A stretch of DNA of 64,000 nt, taken from positions 62,491,957 to 62,555,956 of the forward strand of contig NC_080428.1 of assembly GCF_029873635.1 (NCBI RefSeq), in the 5' to 3' direction. This stretch comes from Malania oleifera (lineage: Eukaryota; Streptophyta; Magnoliopsida; Santalales; Ximeniaceae). The notes under the pieces are model-generated. The model saw only the letters and a program-made list of their open reading frames with translations. It was not told the DNA's origin and did no database searches. The translations under genes and the position numbers were made by a program. Shown piece after piece: positions 35,100 to 46,997 of the stretch (position 1 is its first letter; each line of letters opens with the position of its first letter).

Positions 35100-36929
35100 G
35101 CTCAAACCCGGATTTTTTGCTAGAAATTTTGCATGTGGAGTCTCTCTCTCTAGATTTTCGCACTTCTCACCTTCTCTCCTCGATTCCGGCCCCATTCTTC
35201 GTTGGATTGATGATCCAAAGCCCCCACGTCACTCCTGGGAAGATTCTCTTCACATCTGCTGGAGTGATTTGTAGGTCAGGCTAACTTGGGAACCATCCCA
35301 AAATTTGGGTAAGTAAGTTAATTTCAGTATTTTTGGGTATTTGGCGTTTCTGGTCTGAGGAGGATATGTTAGGAAAGCAAATATTGAAGTTTTGTTGGGG
35401 AAAATGTTAATTTTAGGGTGTTGTGCTGGGAACATTGCAAGTGTAGGAATTGGGGGTTTTGTGGGCTTCTCAATAAATCAGGTAAAGGGATAAACTAAAT
35501 GAGAATCTTCCATGAAATTATTTATTATTTTATAGCATTAAATTTCAGGAAAGTATGTATATTATATAATTATGTTTGGAAAATACTGTTATGAATAGGA
35601 ATATGATTTAAACGTGTTTAATTAGAAAATATGATTTTGGAATAAATTTTACATTCAGGAGGTTACCCTATTTCTGTGTGGCATGAGTTTAATTTCCATA
35701 TAATGTGTATATCATAATAGAATGTTTTTCCCAGATCAAACATGATATGATAATTTTCATGGAAATTATAGAACAGTACAGGAATCATGATTTTATATAT
35801 TTAAACAGTACATAAAAATTATGTTCAATATATTATGTTATACCGGCACAAATGTCCTGATTCATGTTATATTATGCCAGTGCAGATGATGTGTTTCATG
35901 TTATGTAATGCCGACGCAGATGCCGAGGTTCATGTTGGCGCAGATGCCATAATCAAGTATGATCAGACAGAATTTATGAAATATGTATATGACAGTTATT
36001 ATTATGAAATACGAAAGAACTGTGTTCAGTATATGAAACTTATTATATGATATAAGAATCCGGATGGCATGGTTTAGTACAGTTTCAGGAGCACGGTACC
36101 GTAGCTATTTGTTCAAAATTATGATAGTGCTACCACACAACCAGTAGTGTGGGAGATGGTAGTCGATGTGGCATCAGTGTAGAGTGGAGTAGTCCCTTTG
36201 AAAGTCCCAGGACCAAGTAGGGGTGGGCCCATCGTACTTACAGACTTATGTTTGATCTAACATGGTCGGACATCCATTGCTAGGTCCCGTCTTCGGGCTG
36301 CATAACCTAGTTATGCGAGGGTAAGACATGACATCAGCTAACTATCCATCCTGAGTATATTTTAGTATTGTATAGTTATATAAGATGATTTTCATGTTAG
36401 TAATTTAGTACATTATACATACATAAAGTAGTTTAAGAAATTTGGAGATCATATGCCAAAAATCTCATTTTTACCAAAATCGTAAAATAGTGTAAACCGT
36501 AAGAATCGACATTTATACCTTGTAAAACTTTGCAAATAAGCAGTCAATAAGTACATATAAACATAAGCTACATATGCTATGGTTTCTTTTTTCTAAAAAT
36601 TACTAATATAAACAAATCCCCTTACTTTAATCTCGAAAATTGAAACACAAGCGAATCAATCCAAAACAACGACATGGAATCCTCGAAACCTAAAAACCGA
36701 AGAGCAATACTTCACTAAGATCTCAACTACTACATATCTACCGAACAAAAAATGAAATTAGATCCTTACCTTGATTTTAGAGAAAAACCCGAAACTCCTC
36801 AGATCGAAAATCTGATCCGCTATAACTGTAGGGATTCTCCTCCTAACCCACATAGTGATGTCAGATTGTTGGTTCCAATAGTAGACGACACAGAATCTTA
36901 GAAAAAGAGAGAGTTGGTTCGTGTCCTAA

Positions 36930-36930
<1 letters not shown>

Positions 36931-36993
<63 letters not shown>
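36931..36993. repeat. (GA)n microsatellite
   Basis: A GA run in LTR leader sequence. The equivalent tract is at 53628-53651 and 60855-60872 in the related LTRs. Confidence 0.9.
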
Positions 36994-36995
<2 letters not shown>

Positions 36996-38385
36996 AAGTT
37001 TCTTCCTCATTAAGCAACTAAATGATATTTATAAACAAGGTTGACTCGGCCAGACTCGTCGACGAGTCGAAGTCCTCATATACGAGCCGAAGAAGGTCGC
37101 TTATGGCTGAGAAGGATACCTCGTCGATGAGCCTAAGATTTCAGAATCTCTGAAAATCACTTGGTATCTTCTTGTCGACGAGCCGAAGAAGGTCGCTCGT
37201 GGCCGAGAAGGATACTTTGTCGATGAGCTTGAGATTTCAAAATCTCTTAAAATCCCTCGATATTTTCTCGTCAATGAGCCTATGCGTCTCGTCGCAGAGC
37301 AACAGAAGAGACTTCGTTGACGAGAAAAGGGGTCTCGTCGACAAGCTTTGCTGTTTTAACCTTTTTTGATTTCCTTCCTCTTTTCTTTATTTATTTTCCC
37401 GGATTTGGGTCCCTATATGAAACCTTTGACCATGTTTAAAATGAAAGGGCCCTGGGCCCAATTTTAAAACCCCCCAACATTTTTAAAACCAAAGGGCCAT
37501 GGGCCCAATTTTAAAACAAGTGCCCATTTTTAAAACCAAAGGCCCAATGCCCATTTTTAAAACTCAGGGCCCAATTTTTTTGTTTTTAAATCATAAAGCC
37601 CATTTTTAAAATAGGGTCCCAAGGCCCAATTTTTTTTAAAAAAAAAAACTATTAATTTAAAAATAGGGCCAGTGCCCATTTTTTTATAAGAAAAAAAAAA
37701 ATCCAACTCAGTAGGTTGACTCACTCTGAGTCAACTTGAGCCTTCACCCACTGAGTTAACTCACCCTGAGTCAACTAGTGACCCCTAAACTCACTGAGTT
37801 CAATGAGTTTACTTACTCAACAATCAGACCCAATGCTACATAGATCAAACACAAAAATCCAAACAAAAACAAAGAAAATGAAAAGGGGTAGGGGATACTT
37901 ATCTGGGTGACCGAAGGACCAATTATTTTGGGGGGATTCATCTTCTCCTTTGGTTTTGAACCTGCAAGAAACCAAAATCATTAGATTCAGGAAATAAAAA
38001 ATGAGAGAAAGAAGAAAGGGATTGGAGAAGAAAATACCAAAATCATTAGATTCAGGAAATAAAAGAAAGAGAGAAAGAAGAAAGGGATCGGAGAAGAAAA
38101 TCAAAAGAAGAAAGGGATCAGAGAAGAAAATCAAAAGAAGAGGAGTGAAGAAAGGACAAAAGAGATAGAGAGGGAGAGTGAACACGTAGAGACGAAGGAC
38201 AGAGAAGAGGAGAGGAGAGGAGAGAAAGAGAGAGAGAAGAGAAAGGATGGAGGGAGAGGGAGAGCATCGGAGTAGAAGAGAAGAAAACAGAGAGGAGGAA
38301 AGACGAAAGAGATAGGAGAGAGCAAAGTGATCAAAGAAATAAGAGTAGAGAGAGAAAATTTGAGCTTTTATATAGGAATTAGTGG

Positions 38386-38414
38386 CCATGTGTCACCTTA
38401 GCATGGTGACACGT
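38386..38414. other. Short hairpin
   Basis: GTGTCACC-TTAGCAT-GGTGACAC makes an 8-bp perfect stem with a 7-base loop, extended by CAT/ATG-type flanks. Meaning unknown. Confidence 0.5.
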
Positions 38415-38449
38415 GACATGTTCTGGTCAAAGTGTAAAAGGGGTGATGT

Positions 38450-41087
38450 GATATTTTGACATCTTAGCATGCTTTTTCTTATGCAATTATGATAGTAACA
38501 TGTCCTACTACTCCTAACATGCAATTTTAATATAGGAAAGTAGAGAAATCATGAAACACAAATCATAACATTCAAAGAAACACATATGCTTTAACGTGCC
38601 AACATCAATCATATGCATAGAAATAAATGAAGTAAAGAGTTTGACCCCGACCTTTTTGAAGAAAAACTCTCTGTAAGTCAAGTGGAAAACCATTCAGTTT
38701 GAATCACACTCTTGAAGCCCCTTTTTAAAAAAGAGGATTATGAAATCTCTTCTTTTATGTCTTTCAATAGAAAGGCCTCTTGAAACTCACGAATTAGTCT
38801 TAAAACCACCACTTTGCCCCCATTTGGATGTGTCCTAAAGTCTCCCTTAAGAGGTCATTTTTTAGAAATGGAGGGTGGGAAAATCATTTTTGAATTTGAA
38901 TTTCAAAATTCAAATTTGAAAATAATTATCGCTAACTACCAATCATTAACTATAACTATTGAAGGTTCACATATGACATCAATAACACATGATTAACCCA
39001 AAATCTTGAGTGAATTGCACGAAAAGAACTTAAAAATTCAAATTTCAAGCATACCAGTCAACCCCCTCGAGGGGCCGGTCAACTGTCTGTAGGATAGACG
39101 CCAATGACTTATTATGGAGGGAGGGTTGATCAGCTGTTCTAAGAGGTCGATCGATCACGTAAAGAAATTTTGACTTTATCATTTTATTTCCTTTGATTTT
39201 TTGCATCTTCACTTGGGTCAAAGTTGTTTGGACAAAAATTGATTATTGACACCTTGAATTCAACCAACCTTAGATATTCCTTTAATACATTTTTTTTACC
39301 AACCTTAGGTACTCTGTGATTTGTTACAAAAACTCCAACAAATTAAATTTATTGCAATTAATTTCTTACACTAGCATCCTTAATGCATATTTTTTCACTA
39401 GGAACCCCCAATTTGTTTGGCTATTTTAAGAGCGCATTAAATATCATAGAACTCATTGGTTATTCCATTAACTATGTAATTTTTGCATAGATGATTAGCT
39501 TTGTCCTACATATAGTTGGATAGAATCTGTTTAAGTAGATTAAGAGGCAATACAAGGCTTGGACTCCCTAAGCACAAACTATACATACATTCATTGTTTC
39601 CAAAACAAAAAGAAGTTTCGAAATTAATCTCGTGTGGATGGAACCAAATGAAATGTTCCAACTTAGTCATGTTAGGGACTACGGTGACGATGTATCTTGA
39701 GTTCACCGTGCTTAGTAACTAAGAATTTGAGTTTATACTTTTGAAAACATATTTATTTTCACTATATTAAGCACGATGACACAATAGGGACTTTTAACAA
39801 AATAACATTATGATAATAAATTTAAGAGAGCAATACTGTGATTCATATTTGTAGGAGTTGCACACTAAAGCATAGACTACATAATACTCTATTGTCTAAA
39901 AATTGAGAGTGTCACCTCTATGCTGTAGCAAAAGCTAGATGTCGAGTCTCCAAGATTCGAGAGCTTATGATATTGGTAAGTTGCACACTAAATTTGTAAT
40001 GTGTTAATAGAAGCCAATCTTTACTTTACTCGGGAAAAAATAACAGAGAAAACATGCGAGAATAAGGAAGAATGTTGTTGCAGCAAAAGAGAGAAAGAGA
40101 GAGCGGCATATTTACGAGGAGACCCCTTTATAGGTGCTACAACCTATAGAAGGAAATTAGTAGTTGCAAAAACTTTACTCATAGATTCATTCACCAGTTA
40201 TTTGGAATTCAAAAAAATAGCAAGGCAAAGGAAAAAAAAAAAAATGAATGAATTCAACTTTTTCAATTGTGATTATTAAGAAAAGTGAGAAAGAAAAAAA
40301 ATATATCAAATCAATGATTAAAAAAATTAATTTTGCACATTATTAATGTATGTTTTTTTTAATTTTTTACTATACTATAAGAAATTTTCTTTTTTAGCAT
40401 TTGGTATAGAGATAAATGTAGTAGGAAATAATGTTTTTTTTTTCTTTCTTTCTTTTCCTTTTTCCAATCAAAATTTTTTATCCAAATAGAATCTTAAAAA
40501 ATGGTAACAATTAAATTTGCATATAAACAACTCTACTTAAATAGGAAAACAAACAAATTGAATAGTAGCAATTTAAAACAAGTGAACAATTGCCCAAAAG
40601 CTGCTTCTTTAAACCTAGATTTTGAAAAGGTTTGTTTGGGATTTAAATGCTGCAAAGCTTGCTGCTGTAGAACAATTTTAGAAAACTAACGGCTTCATCT
40701 CCTTATAATTAATGCAAAGTTTGAATTCATAACTTCAAATTGAGTAAACTCAAAATAGTATAAAACCCTTCAATTTTTTGTTGTAAAAAGGCATTTTAGG
40801 AAAGAAAAATCAAGCAAATTAAATAGAATCAAGTCCCATACAAATGGTGTGCGGTAGGGTGGCATGTCTATCATAGATAGACTAGAATCCAAACTCTGCT
40901 CGACCTTTAAAGTGTCAATAATGTTTGGTATATATATAAATGGAATAAGAACTCTTCTCATAACTAATGTGGAACAAACAACACTCTTTTAATTTTTGAA
41001 GAACACTCGTACACATGCATTCAACTTCGAGAATATTCGTATTTAGACGCCCTTAAGGGTTGACTCAAGTGGGCATACATAAACTAT
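38450..41087. other. Unassigned DNA left of the CACTA element
   Basis: I find no credible gene. Short open frames on both strands (for example 39506-39722 and 40001-40279) have no recognisable motif or coding character. A stretch at 39056-39160 with GGCCGGTCAACTG and GGTCGATCGATCACG looks like a decayed copia-type palindrome array. Confidence 0.5.
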
Positions 41088-41103
41088 AAGCACTACAAAA
41101 AAA

Positions 41104-42430
41104 GTTGATTTTTAGTGACGAAAGTATTAGTGACGGATTCAATTTCGTCATTAAAAGTGGGTATTAGTGACTATTTTTAAGAACCGTCACTAATAGTGTA
41201 AGCATTAGTGATGATTTTAGCAATCATCACTAATATGACATTATTAGTGACAGTTTTAAAACTGTCACTAATAATTTCGTCACAAAAAATTGATTTTTCC
41301 TCTCAAACTATCATGGGAAATCATTTTTCGTGCAGAAATTATCTTGAAAAATTATTAGATACGATTCTTGGGGTATTAGTGACAAATTGATTTTAGTGAC
41401 GATTAAGTAACTGTCACTAATATTGTTGTATTAATAAATAAAAATAATTTATTTAACACTATTAGTGACGATTTAGAGAATTCATCACTAATAGTCTGTT
41501 AGTAGTGACGATTTTTTAAACTGTCACTAATAGTTTTTTATTTAAAAAATATAAAAATAACTCATGTAACATTATTAGTGACGGTTTTGAAAATTTGTCA
41601 CTAATAGTTTTTTTTATTTAAAAATAGAAAAATAATTTATTTAACACTATTAGTGACGGTTTTGAAAACTCGTCATTAATAGTCACTTATTTGTGACAGT
41701 TTAGTGAATTGTCACTAATAGTTTTTTTATTTTAAAAATATATAAAAATAATTCATTTAACACTATTAGTGACGATTTTGAAAACTCGTTACTAATAGTC
41801 ACTTATTAGTGACGGTTTAAAGAATCGTCACTAATAGTCTTTTTATTTTAAAAATATAAAAATAATTTATTTAACGCTATTAGTGACGGTTTTGAATACT
41901 CGTCACTATAGTCACTTAATAATGATGATTTAGAGAGCCGTCACTAATAATTTTTTTTATTTAAAAAATAAAAAAATAATTTATTTAATACTATTAGTGA
42001 TAGTTTTGAAAACTCGTTACTAATAGTTTTTTTATTTAAAAAATATATAAGTAATTTATTTAATACTATTAGTGACGGTTTTGAAAATTTGTCACTAATA
42101 GTCACTTATTAGTGACAGTTTAGAGAACTATTACAAATAGTTTTTTATTTAAAAAATATAAAAATAATTTATTTAACACTATTAGTGAGGGTTTTGAAAA
42201 TTCGTCACTAACTTATTAGTGACGATTTAAAGAACCGTCACTAATTGTATTTTTATTTAAAAAATATAAAAATAATTTAGTTAAGAATATTAGTAACGCT
42301 TTGTAAAATTTGTCACTAATAATAGGGTATTAGTGACGATTTTTTAAATTCATCACTAGTAGTATATTTTATTTAAAAAAAAAAAGAATTTATGTAACTA
42401 ATAGTGATGGTTTTAAAATCGTCACTAATA
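41104..42430. repeat. CACTA left subterminal hairpin array
   Basis: About ten to twelve units, each an inverted pair ATTAGTGACGGTTTT-GAAAACTCGTCACTAATAG and an A/T spacer (TTTTTATTTAAAAAATATAA). These are the binding-site arrays expected just inside CACTA termini. Units vary by point changes. Confidence 0.85.
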
Positions 42431-42722
42431 CGCTCTTCGCATGATTTCCCCAATCTCCCTTTTTCCTTCATTTTGCTTTTCGCGTCGATCCCCCTCCTTT
42501 CCCTTCTTCCTTTTTTCCTCCTCCCTCATTTCTTCTTCCAGCCTGTGTGCGTCCTCTCTAGCCTTCCCCGCGGCCGCTGTTGCTGCCGTCATTGCTTCCC
42601 GCTGCTGCCGTTGCTTTTCGCCGTCGCCGTTGCTTCCCCGTCGCTGCTATTGCTTCCCGCTGCTTGGCTAGCAGGTTCTTCTTTTTCTTCTTCTTTGAAT
42701 GAAATAAGATTACCTCTGGTTC

Positions 42723-43160
42723 CTAAAGGATAGTTGTATTGGGCTTTGTCCGGGTAAGGACATTGTGTTCGAGGGATGCTATATCTTCTCTTAGAGAATA
42801 AATGACAAGAACATATGCAGATAATTGGGTTTTCAATCCTCCAATTTCACCTTCCAATAGGCTAACTCTTTCTTTCATCTGCTCGGTCTCTGCACTTTTT
42901 GAAGCACTTTCATCTTCTAGAGTCTCAAAGACACCAGCAAGCTCATGAACCTTATTTTCAAACAGAACTTCACACACGGTAGAGATTTGTAGATCAAAAT
43001 AAAATGTTGCAGCCTCAGCCTCCCACAGTTCGAATTTGTTGCTTCTTCCTAGCAGCTTTGAACTCAAGTCCTCTTCCCTTATTCTACATTCTTCAATTTC
43101 CTTATGTAATATACCTATTTCAGACTCCAAGTTCTTATTCACTTTTTGAAGGCTTTCAAT
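42723..43160 (-). pseudogene. Captured coiled-coil gene fragment resembling NETWORKED 1/KIP1-like
   Basis: The frame on the minus strand encodes about 145 residues of coiled coil: KVNKNLESEIGILHKEIEEC, FELWEAEAATFYFDLQIS, VLFENKVHELAGVFETLEDE, QMKERVSLLEGEIGGLKTQL and YSLREDIASLEHNVLTR. This pattern strongly recalls the rod region of plant NET1 (KIP1-like) actin-binding membrane-associated proteins. That is recognition from memory and was not checked by a search. There is no NAB actin-binding domain here, upstream of 43160 the frame meets a stop, and the frame ends at 42723 soon after homology fades, so it is one exon piece. It lies inside the CACTA element next to its left array, so it was probably captured by the transposon. 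It is not a working gene. The residual similarity suggests fairly recent capture. Confidence 0.6.
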
Positions 43161-43436
43161 TTTGTTATTCTGATTTCAACTATGTTAAGAGAGTTCAAGA
43201 ATCTACTTCTCTAAATTTTCTCTCACCAATTTCGACTCTCCACATTCCCACTTTAGCCAATCAACAGTTCTAGATAATTATACATTCAAGTTGCATGTAT
43301 CTTGGAGCTTTCTTCTACCTCTAAAAGCTCTTTTTCCTTATGGCACATGAAGTCCTTTTCAAATTAAGTGTTTAGGATTGAGCCTTTAAAGTATAATATG
43401 AACAAGTGAGCATGAATAGGATGTTGTGTAAGAACC

Positions 43437-45516
43437 TAAACCGTGAGATGTGGGTTTATTATGTAAAATAGGGGTAAAAATGGAATTCTACAGACTTCGT
43501 CGATGAGGCCATAATTCGTCGATGAAGGTAGAAGGCTTCTCGTCGATGAAATTCAGAGGTTCGTCAATGAGAAAAAGCCGAGAGGTCTGGAAAGTTAAAA
43601 ATATCAGGATTCGTCGACGAAATCGCTGTCTCGTCGACGAAATTTCTGAAGACCTCGTCGACAAGGATGCCAATTCATCAACGAAATCCCCTGGGTCAAA
43701 GGTCTTTATAAGGATATTTGTAGTTTCTTCTTGGCTAAGTTATGGTTTTCCTCTCTCTCTCTCTCTCTCTCTCTCCTCGATTGCTTCGTCGTTTGGCTCC
43801 TAAATCACAAATCCGAAGTTACTGTGAGGATCAGTGAAATATTTTCTACGTTTCTAGCAGATCAAAATCTCATTTCAAAGGATTTCGAGTTTCGGGCTAA
43901 AATCGAGGTAAGACTCGATTTTCATTTATGATTCGGTATATGTGTAGTAGTACAGATTGTAAGCATGAATTGTACTGTGGTTTGTAGGTTTTGGAGTCCC
44001 AGTTCGTAGTTTTGAGGACCGTAGAGTTCATAGTTGGAATTCAGATTAAGGTAAGGGGATTCTGTTTATATCAGTTCATTTTTGAAATCAGGATCGATAA
44101 GCTTGTAGGCTATGATCGTATGTATGTTTTGGAAACTTATTTGGGGAAATCTATCGTGTAAAAATATGGAATTTTTGGGTCACAGTTTTTCAGGAAAATT
44201 GGGGATTTCGGGTATCATTTCTATTTTGTTTGGAAAACTGTTGGTTGTGTTAAAACTGTATTATTGAGGTGACCATAATCCATATTTGCATAAACTGTAT
44301 ACTTGAAATTGCAAATGATATGATTTGCCGTAAACCGAATAAGTGTGGTATGTATGGTTGTATGTATTTGTTTCAGGTATTTGTAAAACAGCTATGTGGC
44401 GACTAATTACTGTACACTGAAATGTATAGGAACGTGAGTTCCAAAATGATTCCAAGGATTTGTAAAACAGCCATGTATCGGTTAACTACCGTGGGCGAGA
44501 GTGGCCGACTCTATATCCGGGGTGTGAAATATCACTAGTATGATCCGGCTGGTCACCGAAGGTTGTGTTCTACACCGTATGTAGTAATGTAATCACTGTA
44601 GGCCTAGGTTGTCGCAACGTAGTTGTGCATGCGGCAATGTAATCATTGTGAGATTAGGTGACCTTGTGTAGTTGCATATGTGGCAATGTAATCACTATTG
44701 GGCCTGAGTCGTCGCTTCATAGTTGCGTGTGTAGCAATGTAATCGATGTGAGACTAGGTGACCTTGTGTAGTTGCGTATGGAGCAATGTAATCACTATTG
44801 GGCCTTGATCATCGCAGCGTACTTGTGTGTGTAGCAATGTAATCGCTGTGAGACGAGGTGACCTTGTGTAGTTGCGAACTAGTGTGACAACACTAACCGT
44901 ATGTATGTATGTATGTATGTATGTATGTATGTATGTTTTGGTATCGTATGAACCGAAATGGTTTTTTGAAAATACTGGAATTATATGGAATTGTATGAAA
45001 CTGTACGAATTGTTTCAAACTGCATCGTATGTATAGTGTTATGAAGTATGTAAAATGTTACTGGTATGCCACACACTGATATAAACTGTTTTCTTCCTTA
45101 TTGAGAGGTGTCTCACCCCAAATGTACGTACAATGTTTTTTAGGTCCTTCAGGTAGCGGTAAGTAGTATCCTAGCATCCAGAAACAAGGGGTGTCGTAGC
45201 TACTGCTAGTACCTTTTTAGGTACGAGTTTTGGTATCCAAGTTGTCAGGATAGTTTTGTAGACACCTGGGGTATGTGTTGTAATTATGGGAATGTATGTC
45301 CTAGTTTGTATAGACTCTGGTATGATCTTGTTTTTGTATAAAAGACTGTATTTCGCTGCGTATCTGATGAGTATGGGTTGGCATGAGTATGTTGTGTACC
45401 CCACGGGGTCGGACCCTCTTATTTGTATTGTATCATGTATGTTTAAATTGATACAGAGACAGGTTAGGTTACTTAAACTCACACCTAGGACCCACCTGCG
45501 GGTTCAGGGCGTGACA
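43437..45516 (+). mobile_element. Solo LTR of the palindrome-array gypsy family, TSD TGTTG
   Basis: It begins TGTAAGAACC and ends GGGCGTGACA, with TGTTG at 43432-43436 and 45517-45521. Length is 2080 bp. The palindrome array (43497-43690) precedes a TATA-like CTTTATAAGG (43704-43713). Downstream are CT repeats (43750-43775), a dimeric tandem repeat (44584-44875), GTAT repeats (44899-44936) and GAGGTGTCTCACCCC (45103-45117). It was inserted into the CACTA element. Confidence 0.95.
44584..44875 (+). repeat. Dimeric ~50-bp tandem repeat (alternating A and B units)
   Basis: Each unit starts GCAATGTAATC. A-type units continue ACTATTGGGCC-TCGTCGC, and B-type units continue GATGTGAGACTAGGTGACC. The order is A-B-A-B-A-B, giving three ~100-bp dimers. 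Confidence 0.85.
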
Positions 45517-45784
45517 TGTTGATAATGTGAAGTAGACTGTTCTGTTCAATTTTGCCCTTAATTTAGTCCTACAATGGGGGTATAAAGTTGATTTGGTCTT
45601 TATTTTGTCCATATAACTGCTTTAGGTAGTGAATGTACATTAAGTTTCGAATTTTGTTATTAAAAAAAATAAAAAATAGAGAGCTTGAGTCTCTTAATTG
45701 CATATGATTGTTAAATTTAAAGTTTTATTTACCTATCTATACACTTGTATGTTTCTTCTCTCTAGATAAACCTATAGTTGCTTC

Positions 45785-46265
45785 TAGGGGTGAGCATAAT
45801 TCGAGGAAACCCGAATTAACCGACCCAAATTGGTCGGTTCAATTCAGTTAAGAACACAAGATCAGTCGATTTGGTTATGGTTTTACAAAGTTTAGTTAAT
45901 CGGTTAATCAGTTCGGTTAAAAGGAATGTTAATTCGATTAACTGAAATAACCAATTTAATAATTAATTAAATCTTAAATATAAATTAGTATATGTTAATT
46001 TGTTAATATGTTAATTAGTATATGTTAATTTGTTAATATGTTAATTAGTATTTGGTAAAAAAATCTACAATTATATTATGTTTTTATTAATTAATTTCAA
46101 ATTAATTCGGTTAACCAAATTACCCAAAAAGGTAATTTGGTTGGATTCGGTTCGGTGCGGTCTTTTTATTCGGTTGGTTCGGTTAACAGTTCTCATTAAC
46201 TGCAAATTTTGGTTAATTCAGTTAATTAACCAAATTTGGCCAAACCGACCGTTTGTTCACCCCTA
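45785..46265. mobile_element. hAT-like MITE, 481 bp, TSD GTTGCTTC
   Basis: It starts TAGGGGTGAGCA and ends with its inverted copy TGTTCACCCCTA. The 8-bp duplication GTTGCTTC is perfect at 45777-45784 and 46266-46273. The interior is full of GGTTAA/TTAACC motifs and has no coding capacity. It lies inside the CACTA element. Confidence 0.93.
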
Positions 46266-46689
46266 GTTGCTTCCGAATTCTACTTCTTTTATTTTTTTGT
46301 AGACCTCTAATGGAAGGCTAACATTCCATTTTCTTTCATGTGCACTTGCGTTTTGTTGGTTGTTGACGGCTAGCAAAGCCTCGTCTTTAGCTCCAATTAG
46401 CAACCAATTGCCTTGACTTTGAGTATGGGCGTAAAACCATTTTAATGCTCATGCCAAGTAATGTTTAATTTAACCTAAACTAATATTTTACCCTCTTTTT
46501 AGTTAGCTTAGTAAGAGATGCAACCAAATGCCCCACCCTTCTCCGCCAAACGCCCCACCGTAGGTGTGTCTTTTTCTTCTTCTTTTGGGTTTTGTTATTG
46601 TAATATTTCTGTGCGCTCGACATTTTTTTGGGGTCTTGTCTAGTTTTTTGCTTTCCTAAATACAGTTTTCTGGTTTTTTATTTTCTGCT

Positions 46690-46820
46690 ATATATGTGTA
46701 TATGTGTGTATGTATGTATGTATGTATGTGTATATATATTTATGTGTGTGTATGTATATATGTATATATATATATATATGTATGTATGTATGTATGGATG
46801 TATGTATGCGTGTGTATTTA
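46690..46820. repeat. TG/TA/GTAT microsatellite cluster
   Basis: Mixed GTAT, TATA and TGTG runs. The overlapping tyrosine/cysteine-rich frames on both strands are artefacts. Confidence 0.9.
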
Positions 46821-46997
46821 TATTTAAAAAGATCATAGTGTTTTCAAGCTTACTTATATCATATTTTTTTGTACCACTTATATCTTTCAATCATAAATTG
46901 AATTAGTTGATTGGGCCTTTCGTTGGCCTGCCTAGTCCCTTCACCAAAAAGGGTTAAAAAAATCACTCACTCGCCAGTCGCCACTTAAAAAAATCAC

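Larger units (their letters stand above)
34797..37417. mobile_element. Chimeric insertion: two LTR pieces head to head
   Basis: The left part starts TGTAATGCCCCG in plus orientation (34797 to about 36410), with a palindrome array, TATA box and the GCACGGTACCGTAGC block (36091-36105). The right part (about 36410-37417) matches the inner region of the LTR at 51919-53950 (GGAGATCAT-GCC at 36440, array at 37055-37350, end GGATTTGGGTCCCTATA) in minus orientation. The two outer ends are thus both LTR 5' ends of different subfamilies. Flanks TAAAA and TGAAA match at 4 of 5. Confidence 0.65.
33880..38400 (+). mobile_element. Tat/Ogre-like LTR-derived sequence with GC-block repeats, interrupted
   Basis: TATTTATAGACACCCCATTTTG near 33890 is a block seen near the transcription start of Tat-type LTRs. 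Further on are TTGACCCAACT-type repeats (34560-34650) and a tandem series of CCCATTTTTAAAACC-AAAGGGCCC units (34690-34796, resuming 37425-37690). The series is interrupted by the insertion at 34797-37417. Purine-rich sequence (37980-38350) gives long artefactual frames on the minus strand. Family assignment is tentative and ends are not defined. Confidence 0.4.

Noticed and set aside
37817..38389. A 190-codon minus-strand frame rich in Ser, Leu and Phe
   Set aside because: It is the translation of a purine-rich low-complexity tract with internal repeats and looks like a transmembrane protein only because of base composition.
39506..39722. Paired opposite-strand frames as a small gene
   Set aside because: Neither has a recognisable motif, and the pair is explained by chance openness on both strands.
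42404..42733. Frame with a Leu-rich, signal-peptide-like start
   Set aside because: It lies in pyrimidine-rich DNA between the CACTA array and the captured fragment. There is no conserved domain, and the overlapping frame is equally open.
46628..46906. Tyr/Cys-rich small protein
   Set aside because: It is generated by the TG/TA/GTAT microsatellite cluster.
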